From Schlesneria paludicola DSM 18645 (GTDB lineage: Bacteria > Planctomycetota > Planctomycetia > Planctomycetales > Planctomycetaceae): a DNA stretch of 64,000 nt. This document shows, piece by piece, positions 1 to 8,038 of the stretch; positions within the stretch are counted from its first letter, which is position 1, and every line of letters begins with the position of its first letter. The DNA is taken from assembly GCF_000255655.1 (NCBI RefSeq), contig NZ_JH636434.1:3300716-3364715 (forward strand), in the 5' to 3' direction. The notes beneath the pieces were generated by a model, which saw only the letters and a list, made by a program, of their open reading frames with translations, made no database searches and was not told the origin of the DNA. The position numbers and the translations under genes were made by a program.

Positions 1-1284
1 CCGAGAGATCTTCCGCTGGACGGCCTTCGTCACATCGGGATCGGCATAGCCCAGCAGACACGAACCAATTCCCGACGTCGTCATGTCGGTAAATCGTCGC
101 CCATCGAGATCGATCACTTCGCAACCGCGGGCATCCTGATAGTAGGCAGGCCAGACACCCGGTGCGAACATTTCGGGACGCTTCGAAAGCAATTGCGTTC
201 CACCGGGAATGCGTGCCTTGGCTCGAGCGTACATCGCTTGGGTGAGCGTCCCCTTGGGCTCGGACACGGGTGCTTCCTGTCCGGCAAATCGGACATCGAA
301 GGCCGTGGCCGCGTTCTTCCAGAAGATTCGTTCGACATCCTGTGACGACAATTGGGCGATGTCGGCCGCCTGCTTCATCGACAGCAGTTGTTCGTAAATC
401 GCCAGAATCGGACGGCCGTCACAATGTGGAAACTGCAGTTGAAAGCGGTCGATGTCGACATACTGCCAGGCACGGCCCAGGGCGGCGTATTGCCCATGGA
501 AGTACGTCGCATCCACTCCGTCAGACCCATAAAAGATGCGGCCAATATTCTCGCGAGTGAACAGCGTGATCAATGGCCGAATATCGGTGACGGCGGAAAC
601 GTCATACCAGATGTTCGGCAGATCTCGCAGTTGTTCAATCGCTTGCCGAATGGGCCAATAGGTGAAGCTACGCGCACAATGAGCGAGGATCCACTTCACG
701 TTGGGATATCGTTGTTGGGTGAACTCTCGCAGGTCACTTAGGTTGGATTCATCTGCGCAGCCGTGAAACCGCGAAAGATGCATCGTGACCCACAGCCCGA
801 GTTCGTTGGCCAGTTCCAATTGCTCGTGCGTCAGGAATTCGTGGATGCGACACTGTGCGATGTCACCTGTCACGGAATACAGGCGATAGGGCTTCAGGCC
901 GACGTACCCGAGTTCACGCACGTCGCGTTCGATTTCTTTGACCTGGCAGCTCGGCGTCACCAGCCGGTTCATGCGCGACTGGGGATCTTGTCGAACTTGT
1001 TCGATGCACCAGCGATTGTGCGCCATAACATCCAGATCACGCGTGGGTGTCCCGAGTACCAGAAAATGGGTCTCGCGGCCTGGATAGAGCCGGGCCGCCC
1101 AGTTCTGGATCGATCGCAAATCGACATTCGTCCAGGGAACTTCGTCGGCCGCACCGGCCTTGAGATGTGCCCGATTGAAGAGATGGATATGTGCATCGAA
1201 GACACGATCCGGAACAAAGTCCTGAAGTTCTTCATCCCAGATTTGTTGATCGTGCGACGAGAAATCATTGAGCGAAGCGGGCAT
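1..1284 (-). CDS. Amidohydrolase / class-III aminotransferase fusion protein (3' end cut by window edge)
   Basis: An uninterrupted reading frame runs from ATG at 1284 to base 1 (428 codons, no stop). Residues about 20-330 read as an amidohydrolase_2-type TIM barrel: a DAHIHLF metal motif near residue 30, ILAHCARSF near 200, and a late YGSDGVDATYF Asp motif. From about residue 345 the sequence becomes a PLP class-III aminotransferase of the glutamate-1-semialdehyde aminomutase group, with RIPGGTQLLSKRPEMF, then WPAYYQDARGCEVIDLDG and SCLLGYADPDV. The PLP lysine lies beyond the window. AGAGGAA stands upstream of the ATG. The two halves are normally separate proteins, and the junction (about 250-290) contains no stop or frame change. 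The next gene upstream is an exported alpha/beta hydrolase on the same strand. The substrate is unknown; a bifunctional deaminating and hydrolysing enzyme of small-molecule catabolism is inferred. Confidence 0.85.
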   Translation of the reverse strand, partial: MPASLNDFSSHDQQIWDEELQDFVPDRVFDAHIHLFNRAHLKAGAADEVPWTNVDLRSIQNWAARLYPGRETHFLVLGTPTRDLDVMAHNRWCIEQVRQDPQSRMNRLVTPSCQVKEIERDVRELGYVGLKPYRLYSVTGDIAQCRIHEFLTHEQLELANELGLWVTMHLSRFHGCADESNLSDLREFTQQRYPNVKWILAHCARSFTYWPIRQAIEQLRDLPNIWYDVSAVTDIRPLITLFTRENIGRIFYGSDGVDATYFHGQYAALGRAWQYVDIDRFQLQFPHCDGRPILAIYEQLLSMKQAADIAQLSSQDVERIFWKNAATAFDVRFAGQEAPVSEPKGTLTQAMYARAKARIPGGTQLLSKRPEMFAPGVWPAYYQDARGCEVIDLDGRRFTDMTTSGIGSCLLGYADPDVTKAVQRKISR

Positions 1285-1369
1285 GGAGTATTCCTCTCGA
1301 TCTGCGGATCTTCAAACGGACTGGGGCACGTTGTAATTCGAAAGCGACGTCCGATTCTGCGAGACCAGC

Positions 1370-2242
1370 TTACTTCGCGGGTGCGAGCTGGGCGACCAAC
1401 CAGTCGGCAAGCCGCTGATGCGCCTGATCTATTTTGGAATGGCCGGGCGCCGCCGCCACAATCAATTCCACGGGGATCACAGCGTCGGGCTGATCCACGC
1501 GGGCGGAAGCCTCGACAACGGCCCGCGTGAACGCGATCGCGTCGTCGGTGCTGACCCGTAGGTCGTGATTGCCGATGCTCAACCAGACACCACGGCCGAC
1601 GAGTTTCGAAGCGACCTTGGCCACATCCAGTTGATCGGCTTTGTCGGCGGGTTCGATCGTGGTGAACTCACGCAGCGCTCGCAATCGCGTGACGGGCGAG
1701 ATTCCTGCCGTCGCTTTGATCCGTGGGTCTGACGCCGCGAAGTGATAGGCCAGAAAGCCACCGCGCGACGTCCCGCACACGGCGACCCGATCCGGATCGG
1801 TGATCTTCTCGTCAACCAACGTATCCAGAACTTCGCTCGCTTTGGCACAGAATGCGGCGATGAACGGCTCGTTCTGTTCCGCGCGATGACGCCAACCTGC
1901 AAGCTGCGCGGGTTCATCGGCACGCGCGTCCTCACCGTGACAGGGCGGCTCGACGATGATGCTGATCCATCCTTTGGATTCCAGCAGAGTCGCGACTTCC
2001 GTATACACCGGTTGCTGCCGCATCACGTCCAGACCGTGCGCGAAAATGAGTAATGTGGGAGCGGGGCCCTTGAGTTTCGCCGGATCGCCAATCACCCCAT
2101 AGGGAACGTTTTTCGCGGTCCGACGCACCTGAAACTCGCGCGGGGGTTCGGCGTGGGCCGCCGTGACAAACGCCGCACTTACGAGCACCGCCAGCAGCGC
2201 TTTTGAAATCATTTTGGATGCATTCACTCGATCACACAACAT
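1370..2242 (-). CDS. Exported alpha/beta hydrolase (dienelactone-hydrolase/peptidase-like)
   Basis: This is a serine hydrolase of the alpha/beta fold, probably acting outside the cytoplasm. I chose ATG 2242 (290 aa) because AGGGAA lies about 7 bases before it and the start avoids the neighbouring gene; a longer frame reaching 2380 would overlap that gene. The N-terminus has K/R residues followed by ALLAVLVSAAFVTAAHA, a good Sec signal peptide. A LLIFAHGLD strand and turn, the nucleophile elbow GTSRGG, a late GNHDLR Asp region and GHSK near the end provide the Ser-Asp-His candidates. It lies 20 bases downstream of the propeller protein gene on the same strand, so the two are probably co-transcribed. 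Substrate unknown; a sugar or ester hydrolase is a reasonable guess. Confidence 0.85.
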   Translation of the reverse strand: MLCDRVNASKMISKALLAVLVSAAFVTAAHAEPPREFQVRRTAKNVPYGVIGDPAKLKGPAPTLLIFAHGLDVMRQQPVYTEVATLLESKGWISIIVEPPCHGEDARADEPAQLAGWRHRAEQNEPFIAAFCAKASEVLDTLVDEKITDPDRVAVCGTSRGGFLAYHFAASDPRIKATAGISPVTRLRALREFTTIEPADKADQLDVAKVASKLVGRGVWLSIGNHDLRVSTDDAIAFTRAVVEASARVDQPDAVIPVELIVAAAPGHSKIDQAHQRLADWLVAQLAPAK

Positions 2243-2262
2243 CGTCGCTTCCCTGAATTGGA

Positions 2263-3912
2263 TCATTTGGATCGAAGATTTATTGCGAATAGCTGAGGTG
2301 ATTTCCCGCCCTGACGGGCGAGCTGCAGTTGAATCCGCACACGCTGTCCATGGATCGCGGCAAGCGCACCATTGCGCCACGTCACGGCACAGTCCAAACC
2401 GCCACTCCCCTCCAAGACCCCGGCGTTGACCCCTGAAAATTCGGGGATCGGATGGAACTGTTCGTCTAACAGCTCAAGGCGCATCGACTGCGTTCCCTCG
2501 GCATTCACACTAATCTGCACGTCCTGACGCGGCAATTCGATGGCTGATGACGTGATGCTGCCTGATTGTGCGTCGGGGTCGAGTCCAAACGCGCCCCAGC
2601 GATCCCGGGGCAGTGTCGCCAAAGCGACTTCACCGGAATAGTACTTCAGCAAGTCCTCACCGCCGCGTCCGTTCGCGTTGCGCCACCGACCGTGGTAGAT
2701 CCGGGTCTCGTCGCCGACATTCAGGATTCCGTTTGCCTGACACAGGATCGTATTGAACTGATGTCCGGGGACGGCCGTTGCCAATGATTCCTCACGACGG
2801 AGAAAGCGATGGCCTTTGACAGGTTCTCGAAATCGAACACCGTCATTCGAAACAAGCAATCCGAAGTCACACGAGATCTGATCGAACTTCTTGTGGAATT
2901 CGGCATTGTGCCAAAGGCCGTACAGGCCGACGCAGACATTTCCAAAGCTGGCCGCCCCCACACCCAGATGAACCTGATCGTAGGCACCGCTCAGTCCGCG
3001 CAAAGTCCGGTCTTCGGGCTCCGCCAGTGCAAACGATTCTGCGAGGAGATCCGGCCATCGGGCGAAGTCGGTTGTGACGCGGGCCACACCGGTCCGCCCA
3101 CTGGGCGTCCCCCCTTCGGCAAAGTATCCACCCATGTTTCCTGCGGCCTGATAGTGAATGACATACTGTCCGCCGTGCTTCAGGAAACTGGACGGCTCCA
3201 CAAATTGATTGACGAACGGAATTCCGATGACGGTCCATTTCAACCCATCAGGCGAAACGGCCAGTGCGACCGAGGGCTGTGTCCCATAGTCACCGATGAC
3301 GGGCTGAGTGAAGTTGGGAAAGAACTGGTACGTCATCTTGTACCGGCATGCTGGATCGGGATCATCGTCATCCTTGATGACAATGGCACCGCTGACCACG
3401 GAATGAGGTAACTCCAGAGCGTTGTTCTGGCGGCTGCCTTTGAACAGAACTTGCCCCAGTGCGGGTTTGGTCCAGGTGATTCCGTCATTGCTTTCGGCGT
3501 AGCAGAGCGGCCCCTGAAACAGCGGATCGGCGTTCGGTTTGGCCAGTTGCTGCGCCAGCGATACCGACCAGTCAGGATTCTTACCCCAGTGGCAGGCGTA
3601 GTACCACATCCGAAACTTGCCCGCATCGTGCAGCACCGTTCCGTAGAAATGTGCCGCCAGATTGTCCGGTGCCTGGCTCTCGAAATCGCTGGGCTTCAGA
3701 ACCGGCTCTGGCCGCACGGTCGGCTTACTGAGGTACAGCCCCACATTCTTTCGAAAGGGCAACGCCTGATCATCGATCGCCAGCAGTAATTGGTTTCCCA
3801 TGGGCAATGGCATTGCCGTTGGTCCAGATCTCAAGATTCCAGGCCAGCACCCGACTGCTGCGCCCGATGATGCGACCTTCAGCCAGTCGCGACGATTGAG
3901 GGAAAGACTCAC
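2263..3912 (-). CDS. Tat-exported five-bladed beta-propeller (glycosidase-like) protein
   Basis: The 549-aa protein begins at GTG 3912, with GAGG seven bases upstream; a TTG at 3918 is too close to that site. The N-terminus NRRDWLKVASSGAAVG is a twin-arginine type signal. The body has repeated bladed motifs such as KFRMWYYA, YAESNDGITWTKPALG and FKGSRQNN, which resemble GH32/GH43/GH130-like propellers acting on carbohydrates. A beta-rich C-terminal part follows from about residue 440. It is homologous to the protein at 13908-15428, sharing an AESxDGIxWTKPxLG signature and the RxNN segment. The closest named family would be glycosyl-hydrolase-like proteins common in planctomycetes. Catalytic acids cannot be assigned by eye, so hydrolase activity is an inference. 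Confidence 0.8.
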   Translation of the reverse strand: MSLSLNRRDWLKVASSGAAVGCWPGILRSGPTAMPLPMGNQLLLAIDDQALPFRKNVGLYLSKPTVRPEPVLKPSDFESQAPDNLAAHFYGTVLHDAGKFRMWYYACHWGKNPDWSVSLAQQLAKPNADPLFQGPLCYAESNDGITWTKPALGQVLFKGSRQNNALELPHSVVSGAIVIKDDDDPDPACRYKMTYQFFPNFTQPVIGDYGTQPSVALAVSPDGLKWTVIGIPFVNQFVEPSSFLKHGGQYVIHYQAAGNMGGYFAEGGTPSGRTGVARVTTDFARWPDLLAESFALAEPEDRTLRGLSGAYDQVHLGVGAASFGNVCVGLYGLWHNAEFHKKFDQISCDFGLLVSNDGVRFREPVKGHRFLRREESLATAVPGHQFNTILCQANGILNVGDETRIYHGRWRNANGRGGEDLLKYYSGEVALATLPRDRWGAFGLDPDAQSGSITSSAIELPRQDVQISVNAEGTQSMRLELLDEQFHPIPEFSGVNAGVLEGSGGLDCAVTWRNGALAAIHGQRVRIQLQLARQGGKSPQLFAINLRSK

Positions 3913-3963
3913 GATCAAACCTCACTTTCATCAGAGTCAATGAGATCGATATCGACCGAACTT

Positions 3964-4007
3964 CTCGTTACCAAGTTTTCTCATTTTTCTCGTTACCAAG
4001 CTCCTGC
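3964..4007. repeat. Degenerate half-sites of the CTCGTTACCAAGCTCCCGC repeat
   Basis: Two partial copies of the arm of the palindromic element at 4028-4149 lie here, the better one being CTCGTTACCAAGCTCCTGC at 3989-4007. They lie in the 310-base gap upstream of the propeller gene (3913-4223), which holds no credible gene. They may be remnants of earlier insertions or of recombination between arms. Confidence 0.6.
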
Positions 4008-4027
4008 TTTCCTCGCAGCCAGGTTTT

Positions 4028-4149
4028 CTCGTTATCAAGCTCCCGCTTGGTAACGTCTCTTGCGATTTGATTTTCAGTCGAGCAGGAAAGTGGCCTCCGA
4101 CGCTTTCCTGCTGTGTACGAGCGTTGCCAATCGGGAGCTTGACAACGAG
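4028..4149. repeat. Palindromic MITE/REP-like element, copy A
   Basis: A 122-base element is bounded by CTCGTTATCAAGCTCCCG at the left and CGGGAGCTTGACAACGAG at the right, which are near-perfect inverted repeats. The left end also contains an internal palindrome (CAAGCTCCCGCTTGG). A second copy is at 27071-27201. The two share both ends and the internal stretch reading CTCTTgCGATtTgaTTTTC / CTCTTcCGATcTtgTTTTC and a GCAGGAA block, so they are homologous over the whole length and not just similar hairpins. No open frame inside is believable. Confidence 0.75.
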
Positions 4150-4223
4150 AAAACGAGGGGAAGGCATGCAACGAGCGCAATATCAAAAGCGGGAGCGTGG
4201 ACTCGAGGAAGCTTGAGAAATCT

Positions 4224-5057
4224 TTACTTCGAGGCTGACTCTTTCAACAGTTCTGCGGCTTCGGCAGCAATGCGATTTTCAAAGGTGAATCCAAGTGGGG
4301 CATATCGCTGCTGAATCAGTTCCATCCCCTGCTTGACCATCAGCAGGTCGCAACCATGGCAAATGAACTTCGCCCCCTGGTCAAACAATTTTTGCGTATG
4401 TTCGGGGCTGCCGCTGACGGTTCCCCACCATTTCCCCGCGCGCTTCGCCGCATCGGCCACGCGACGGTAAGCATCGACAATCAGGGGATGATCGAACTGA
4501 TAAGGAATTCCGGCGACGACGCTGAGATCGCCTGGCCCCAGCATCAGCACATCAATGCCAGGTACATTCGCAATGGCTTCGGCGTGATCGAGGGCATTGG
4601 GTGATTCCAACTGCGCGATCAGCAGCGTGTGTTCGTTGGCGTTCTTCAAATAGGGCGGCATCGGCATCGTGCAGTAGGGATTGTCACCGTTGGCACCATC
4701 GACGCCGCGTTCACCCTGCGGGGCGAACTTCGCCCAGCGAACGAGTTCGGCGGCCTCCTCGCCTGATTCACAACGCGGATACATGATCCCCTGGGCACCG
4801 GCTTCAAGCAGTCGGCCCATCCGCATGAATTCGCCCTTCGCCGGGCGGGCGATGATGTCCGACACACCGACGCGGGCCGCACGCATCAAGTTTGATGCGG
4901 TTTCGTCACTGGTCGAATGATGTTCCAAATCGAGCCAGATGCCGTCGAACCCCTGCATGCTGACCAGTTCGTACACGGTTGGATCGATGAAGTGACAGCA
5001 AGTCACCAGCACCGGTTCGCCCCGTTTGAGCTTCGCTTTGACACGACTGCGTCTCAT
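4224..5057 (-). CDS. HpcH/HpaI-family aldolase
   Basis: This 277-aa protein is a class-II pyruvate aldolase of the 2,4-dihydroxyhept-2-enedioate/2-keto-3-deoxy-sugar-acid group. Family landmarks are WLDLEHHS (base His), an ARPAKG Arg, GIMYPRCESGEEA, AQLESPNAL (metal Glu) and MLGPGDLSVV (metal Asp). It would cleave a 2-keto-hydroxy acid to pyruvate and an aldehyde in the cytoplasm; the aldehyde dehydrogenase at 12407 could take the product. The GntR regulator gene lies 67 bases upstream on the same strand, so the two are probably one transcription unit. The length is normal. The exact substrate cannot be assigned. Confidence 0.92.
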   Translation of the reverse strand: MRRSRVKAKLKRGEPVLVTCCHFIDPTVYELVSMQGFDGIWLDLEHHSTSDETASNLMRAARVGVSDIIARPAKGEFMRMGRLLEAGAQGIMYPRCESGEEAAELVRWAKFAPQGERGVDGANGDNPYCTMPMPPYLKNANEHTLLIAQLESPNALDHAEAIANVPGIDVLMLGPGDLSVVAGIPYQFDHPLIVDAYRRVADAAKRAGKWWGTVSGSPEHTQKLFDQGAKFICHGCDLLMVKQGMELIQQRYAPLGFTFENRIAAEAAELLKESASK

Positions 5058-5124
5058 TCAACAATCTCCTGTACGAGTAACGAACCGACAGAGGACACGG
5101 TATTGGAAGGGTGATGAAGCCCGC

Positions 5125-5883
5125 TCACCCGGTTCGCTTGGGCGGGGGATTTTGTCCGGACGACCTGACTGCCGCTTGTCGCCCGCGTGTATTTCCCAGT
5201 TCGGCTTCGGGTAGATAGCGTCGCACCTGAACGCGAATCATCGCCCGGGCGCGTTCGACATCACCATCACGAATCGCAGCCGCCAGTTCGGTATGCTCCC
5301 AGCCAATTCGCTCGGCGTTGGCGGCATCGGGTGGACTATTGACGGCAATAGACCGAAAGAAGTCGATGAGCACCCGCTGCATTCCCGCAATGAACGGCGA
5401 GCCGGTCATTTCAAGCAACAGAGAGTGAAAGGCAATGTCGAGCTTGGTTTGCTTCTTCATGCCCGATCGATCATTGACGGTGTTTTTGATCTCGCCCGCG
5501 ATGACAAGCAGGCGGTCAACTTGTTCGTCGGTCGCATTTTTGACGGCCAATTCGATCGCACCGACCTCCAGGACATATCGGAATCGCGCTAGTTCCACCA
5601 TGTTCTCTTCGGACCGAGCCAGGCTGGGCAGGCTGGCCGAAAACAATCGCACGGGATCAGGATGGCGAACGATCAGGCCTTTCCGCTGTCGTCCTTCGAG
5701 CAGACCGATGGCACGCAATCGTCCAACAGCTTCACGAGCCACGGTCCGCGAGACTTCGAACTTCTCAGCAACCTCAGCTTCGGTCATGAAGAGTTCACCA
5801 TCAGGCAACTTGTCTTGTTCAATCTGTTGCCGAATGCGGTCAGCGAGTTGCTGCGAGCGGTTCTGGCGAAGTTCTTTCGGCAT
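5125..5883 (-). CDS. GntR/FadR-family transcriptional regulator
   Basis: The start ATG 5883 (MPKELRQNRSQQL) gives 252 aa; a TTG 39 bases further upstream is possible but lacks a better ribosome site. The N-terminal winged helix spans residues about 10-75, with TEAEVAEKFEVSRTVAREAVGRL as the recognition region. Residues about 95-230 form an FCD effector domain with a conserved Asp (DIAFHSLLLEMTGSP) and later His (EHTELAAAI) typical of the metal-binding pocket. Family members bind sugar acids or carboxylic acids. The position directly upstream of the HpcH/HpaI aldolase suggests control of that catabolic step, probably with self-regulation from the AT-rich gap at 5884-6130. Confidence 0.93.
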   Translation of the reverse strand: MPKELRQNRSQQLADRIRQQIEQDKLPDGELFMTEAEVAEKFEVSRTVAREAVGRLRAIGLLEGRQRKGLIVRHPDPVRLFSASLPSLARSEENMVELARFRYVLEVGAIELAVKNATDEQVDRLLVIAGEIKNTVNDRSGMKKQTKLDIAFHSLLLEMTGSPFIAGMQRVLIDFFRSIAVNSPPDAANAERIGWEHTELAAAIRDGDVERARAMIRVQVRRYLPEAELGNTRGRQAAVRSSGQNPPPKRTG

Positions 5884-6327
5884 CAATAAAAAACCTATTT
5901 TTTTAAACTGGCAGACCGACAAGGTTTCAGTCTGAGTTCGGTTCTGACGCAGTGTGCCACCACGAAGGCCGCTCCGATTTGATTGATTCTTCCGTGATTG
6001 TGGTGCTCTTGAACAGAATTGTCACGAACCAATCACAGTCAGCGACTAAGAACCGTCTTCCCAGCACTGCTTGTGACTCTTCATTATTATGGTATTTTAT
6101 TTCGCCGGGTGCATGCAAGCGAGCTCTGCTGCCCGCGAGAGCGCGAAGTCGACTTTTGGGGAGAAGCGATTGGGGCTGCAGACACGGCCGAAAAGGCCGC
6201 GAGTCTAGACGAGTCGCGGTTCAACGAATTGCGGTAAGACGAACGATGGATCAACGACTCTTGAGCCTTCATCGTTCAACCAGAAGCCAGCGGCGACGGC
6301 GATTCTCGCATGCGTATGCGGCACGCG
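5884..6327. other. Intergenic region upstream of the GntR gene
   Basis: No gene is supported. The stretch nearest 5884 is A/T-rich and should hold the regulator's promoter. CAGAC...GTCTG half-sites around 5912-5934 could be an operator, but this is weak. A hairpin with perfect 8-base arms (GAACGATG at 6241-6248, CATCGTTC at 6270-6277) lies about 50 bases beyond the stop of the TPR gene and may end its transcript; it is not followed by a T-run on that strand. A smaller stem with a GAAAA loop (CGGCC/GGCCG) is near 6186. Confidence 0.4.
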
Positions 6328-7620
6328 TCATTCGCGGGATTCCATCCACGTCTTGTACTGAGGGGAATCGACGAATTCGGCATAGTCCGGAATCTCCGTC
6401 AGGTCGGCCAGTTCCAGACCCAAGTCTTGTTCGACCATGTTCAAGAGCTTGACGGTCTCGTCGAAATCCTTGGCCATCAGTGACACCGTGATCGCACGCC
6501 AGTACGCGTCTTGCAAGTCCGGTTCCAGGCGGATCGCGTCATTGGCGACTTCGCGAGCCTGCTCGAATCGTTCCAGGTAGGCCAAGGCCTGGGCTCGCAT
6601 GGAGAGTAGCCACGCATCGCCGCCCACATGTTCAGACGTTCGATCGATGCACTCGAGCATCTTCTCGTAATCCTTCTTGAAGAAGTAGCCGTCGATGAGC
6701 AGGAAATCGAGTGCGGCATCACCGGGAAACCGCTGCCGGTAGTCATCAATCGAGGAGGCATAGGCTTCATCCGAGACCTGGATCGCCGCTTGCATTCGGA
6801 TCAGATTGAAGATCTTTTCGTTTTGAACCTTTTCTGGCAGCGTTTCGTAAATCTCGATCGCCTTTTCATACTGACCGTCTTTGATCATCGCTCGCATTTC
6901 TGCAATGGAGCGAATCGACTTGACCAGCGGATCCGCAGGCTTGAACAGACGGTCAATGAACGTCTTGGAAACCTCGGCAGCAACCGTCCGCCAAAAGACG
7001 CGCAAGGTCTCGGTCATGCGTTCGGCCGAGAGAAACACATAGATATCTTCGGCCCGTACCTGCCCGTCGTCGGAACGCTTCAAGAAATACTGGTGATAGT
7101 TCACCCCGCCCTGATTCGGCAGCAGAATTCGGAACACCGCAATCGGCTGATTGTCGACGCGGCCCAGTCGCAGAAATTTGAACGAACCGCCATCCTCGCA
7201 ATATGAAACCACCTGTTCAGCAAGCCGATCCTTGGACGGTTTGCTCTGTGTCGCCAGGAAGCCCGTTCGAAAGTCGGCGCGCGCCTTGTCGAGGGACGGA
7301 GACTTTTCGCCCGCCACGACCGTTTCGAGCATTCGTTCCCAATCGATCAACTTGTGCCACGCCTCGCTATCGCCGTCGATGGCAGCTTGTTCGAGCGCCG
7401 TCGCAAACGCCAATTGATCGGATTCCGTCAATTCTTCCTGAATGGGGGCGGCCTGCGGATCAGCAAGGTTCTGGTCAACGGCGGCCCTCACAGTGCGGCT
7501 CGAGGTGAGGCACAACATCATAGTTGCCAGCAACAGCCGAGACCAAATTGGCCGCCGTGAGATCCGCAGAGACTGTTGCGAACTTCTGGCCATTCGCCAC
7601 TGATTGAGAACAACAATCAT
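6328..7620 (-). CDS. Exported TPR-repeat protein of unknown function
   Basis: The start at ATG 7620 (MIVVLNQW) is preferred over ATG 7629 because an AGGG lies about 9 bases before it. The 430-aa protein has a basic N-terminus and hydrophobic stretch (LLLATMMLCLTSS, then TVRAAVDQ), consistent with export. Residues about 55-240 form an unrecognised domain rich in charged helices. From about 235 to 400 there are tetratricopeptide-like helix pairs, for example YEKAIEIYETLPEKV and AQALAYLERFEQAREVAND. Such proteins usually act as binding scaffolds. It stands alone, with 400-base gaps on both sides, and the neighbours do not suggest a role. I do not recognise a named family. Confidence 0.82.
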   Translation of the reverse strand: MIVVLNQWRMARSSQQSLRISRRPIWSRLLLATMMLCLTSSRTVRAAVDQNLADPQAAPIQEELTESDQLAFATALEQAAIDGDSEAWHKLIDWERMLETVVAGEKSPSLDKARADFRTGFLATQSKPSKDRLAEQVVSYCEDGGSFKFLRLGRVDNQPIAVFRILLPNQGGVNYHQYFLKRSDDGQVRAEDIYVFLSAERMTETLRVFWRTVAAEVSKTFIDRLFKPADPLVKSIRSIAEMRAMIKDGQYEKAIEIYETLPEKVQNEKIFNLIRMQAAIQVSDEAYASSIDDYRQRFPGDAALDFLLIDGYFFKKDYEKMLECIDRTSEHVGGDAWLLSMRAQALAYLERFEQAREVANDAIRLEPDLQDAYWRAITVSLMAKDFDETVKLLNMVEQDLGLELADLTEIPDYAEFVDSPQYKTWMESRE

Positions 7621-8038
7621 CGCGGACATCCCTGGTGAGGAAGTGACGAAACGCTATCGGGATTGAAATTTAAACGTCGGGCGATGTGCGTACACTGCCC
7701 TGCAGTTCAACGGGTCGCCGTTCAACGAGCCACAGTCTAGCGGATGTTAGATCGTGCAAAAAAGGGGCACGAATTCAATGAAGAAACCTTGATGGTGGTG
7801 ATTTCAATCGGAATTCTCGATCGCGACCAAACGAGTCTCTGAAGCGCGAGGACGTCACATTTGATTGAGAAGCAGTCGGCTAGGCGGACGGTGTCATTCT
7901 GTCCCAACCTTTGGCAGAATCCTTAGAGCGCGGTTTCGAAGATCTGGCGTTGGTCGCATTTCATATCTCGATGAGAACCCGACTCAGATCATCACAGCAA
8001 TACTTCGTGGTCCATTGGTTTGTCTCTAGGAGCCGAAT
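7621..8038. other. Divergent intergenic region
   Basis: This gap separates the minus-strand TPR gene from the plus-strand enolase-superfamily gene, so it should contain two promoters. The only feature I can point to is the ribosome site CTAGGAG about 7 bases before ATG 8039. A run AAAAAAGGGGCACG near 7758 and a TTCAACG direct repeat (7708, 7723) are visible without an obvious role. Confidence 0.35.

Noticed and set aside
763-1530. 255-codon plus-strand frame across the first gene
   Set aside because: It lies opposite the amidohydrolase/aminotransferase frame, has no family motifs, and the minus-strand protein is clearly real.
3937-4167. Minus-strand frame of 76 codons over the repeat
   Set aside because: It is made of the repeat element itself (LGNEKNEKTW-like repeats) and has no ribosome site.
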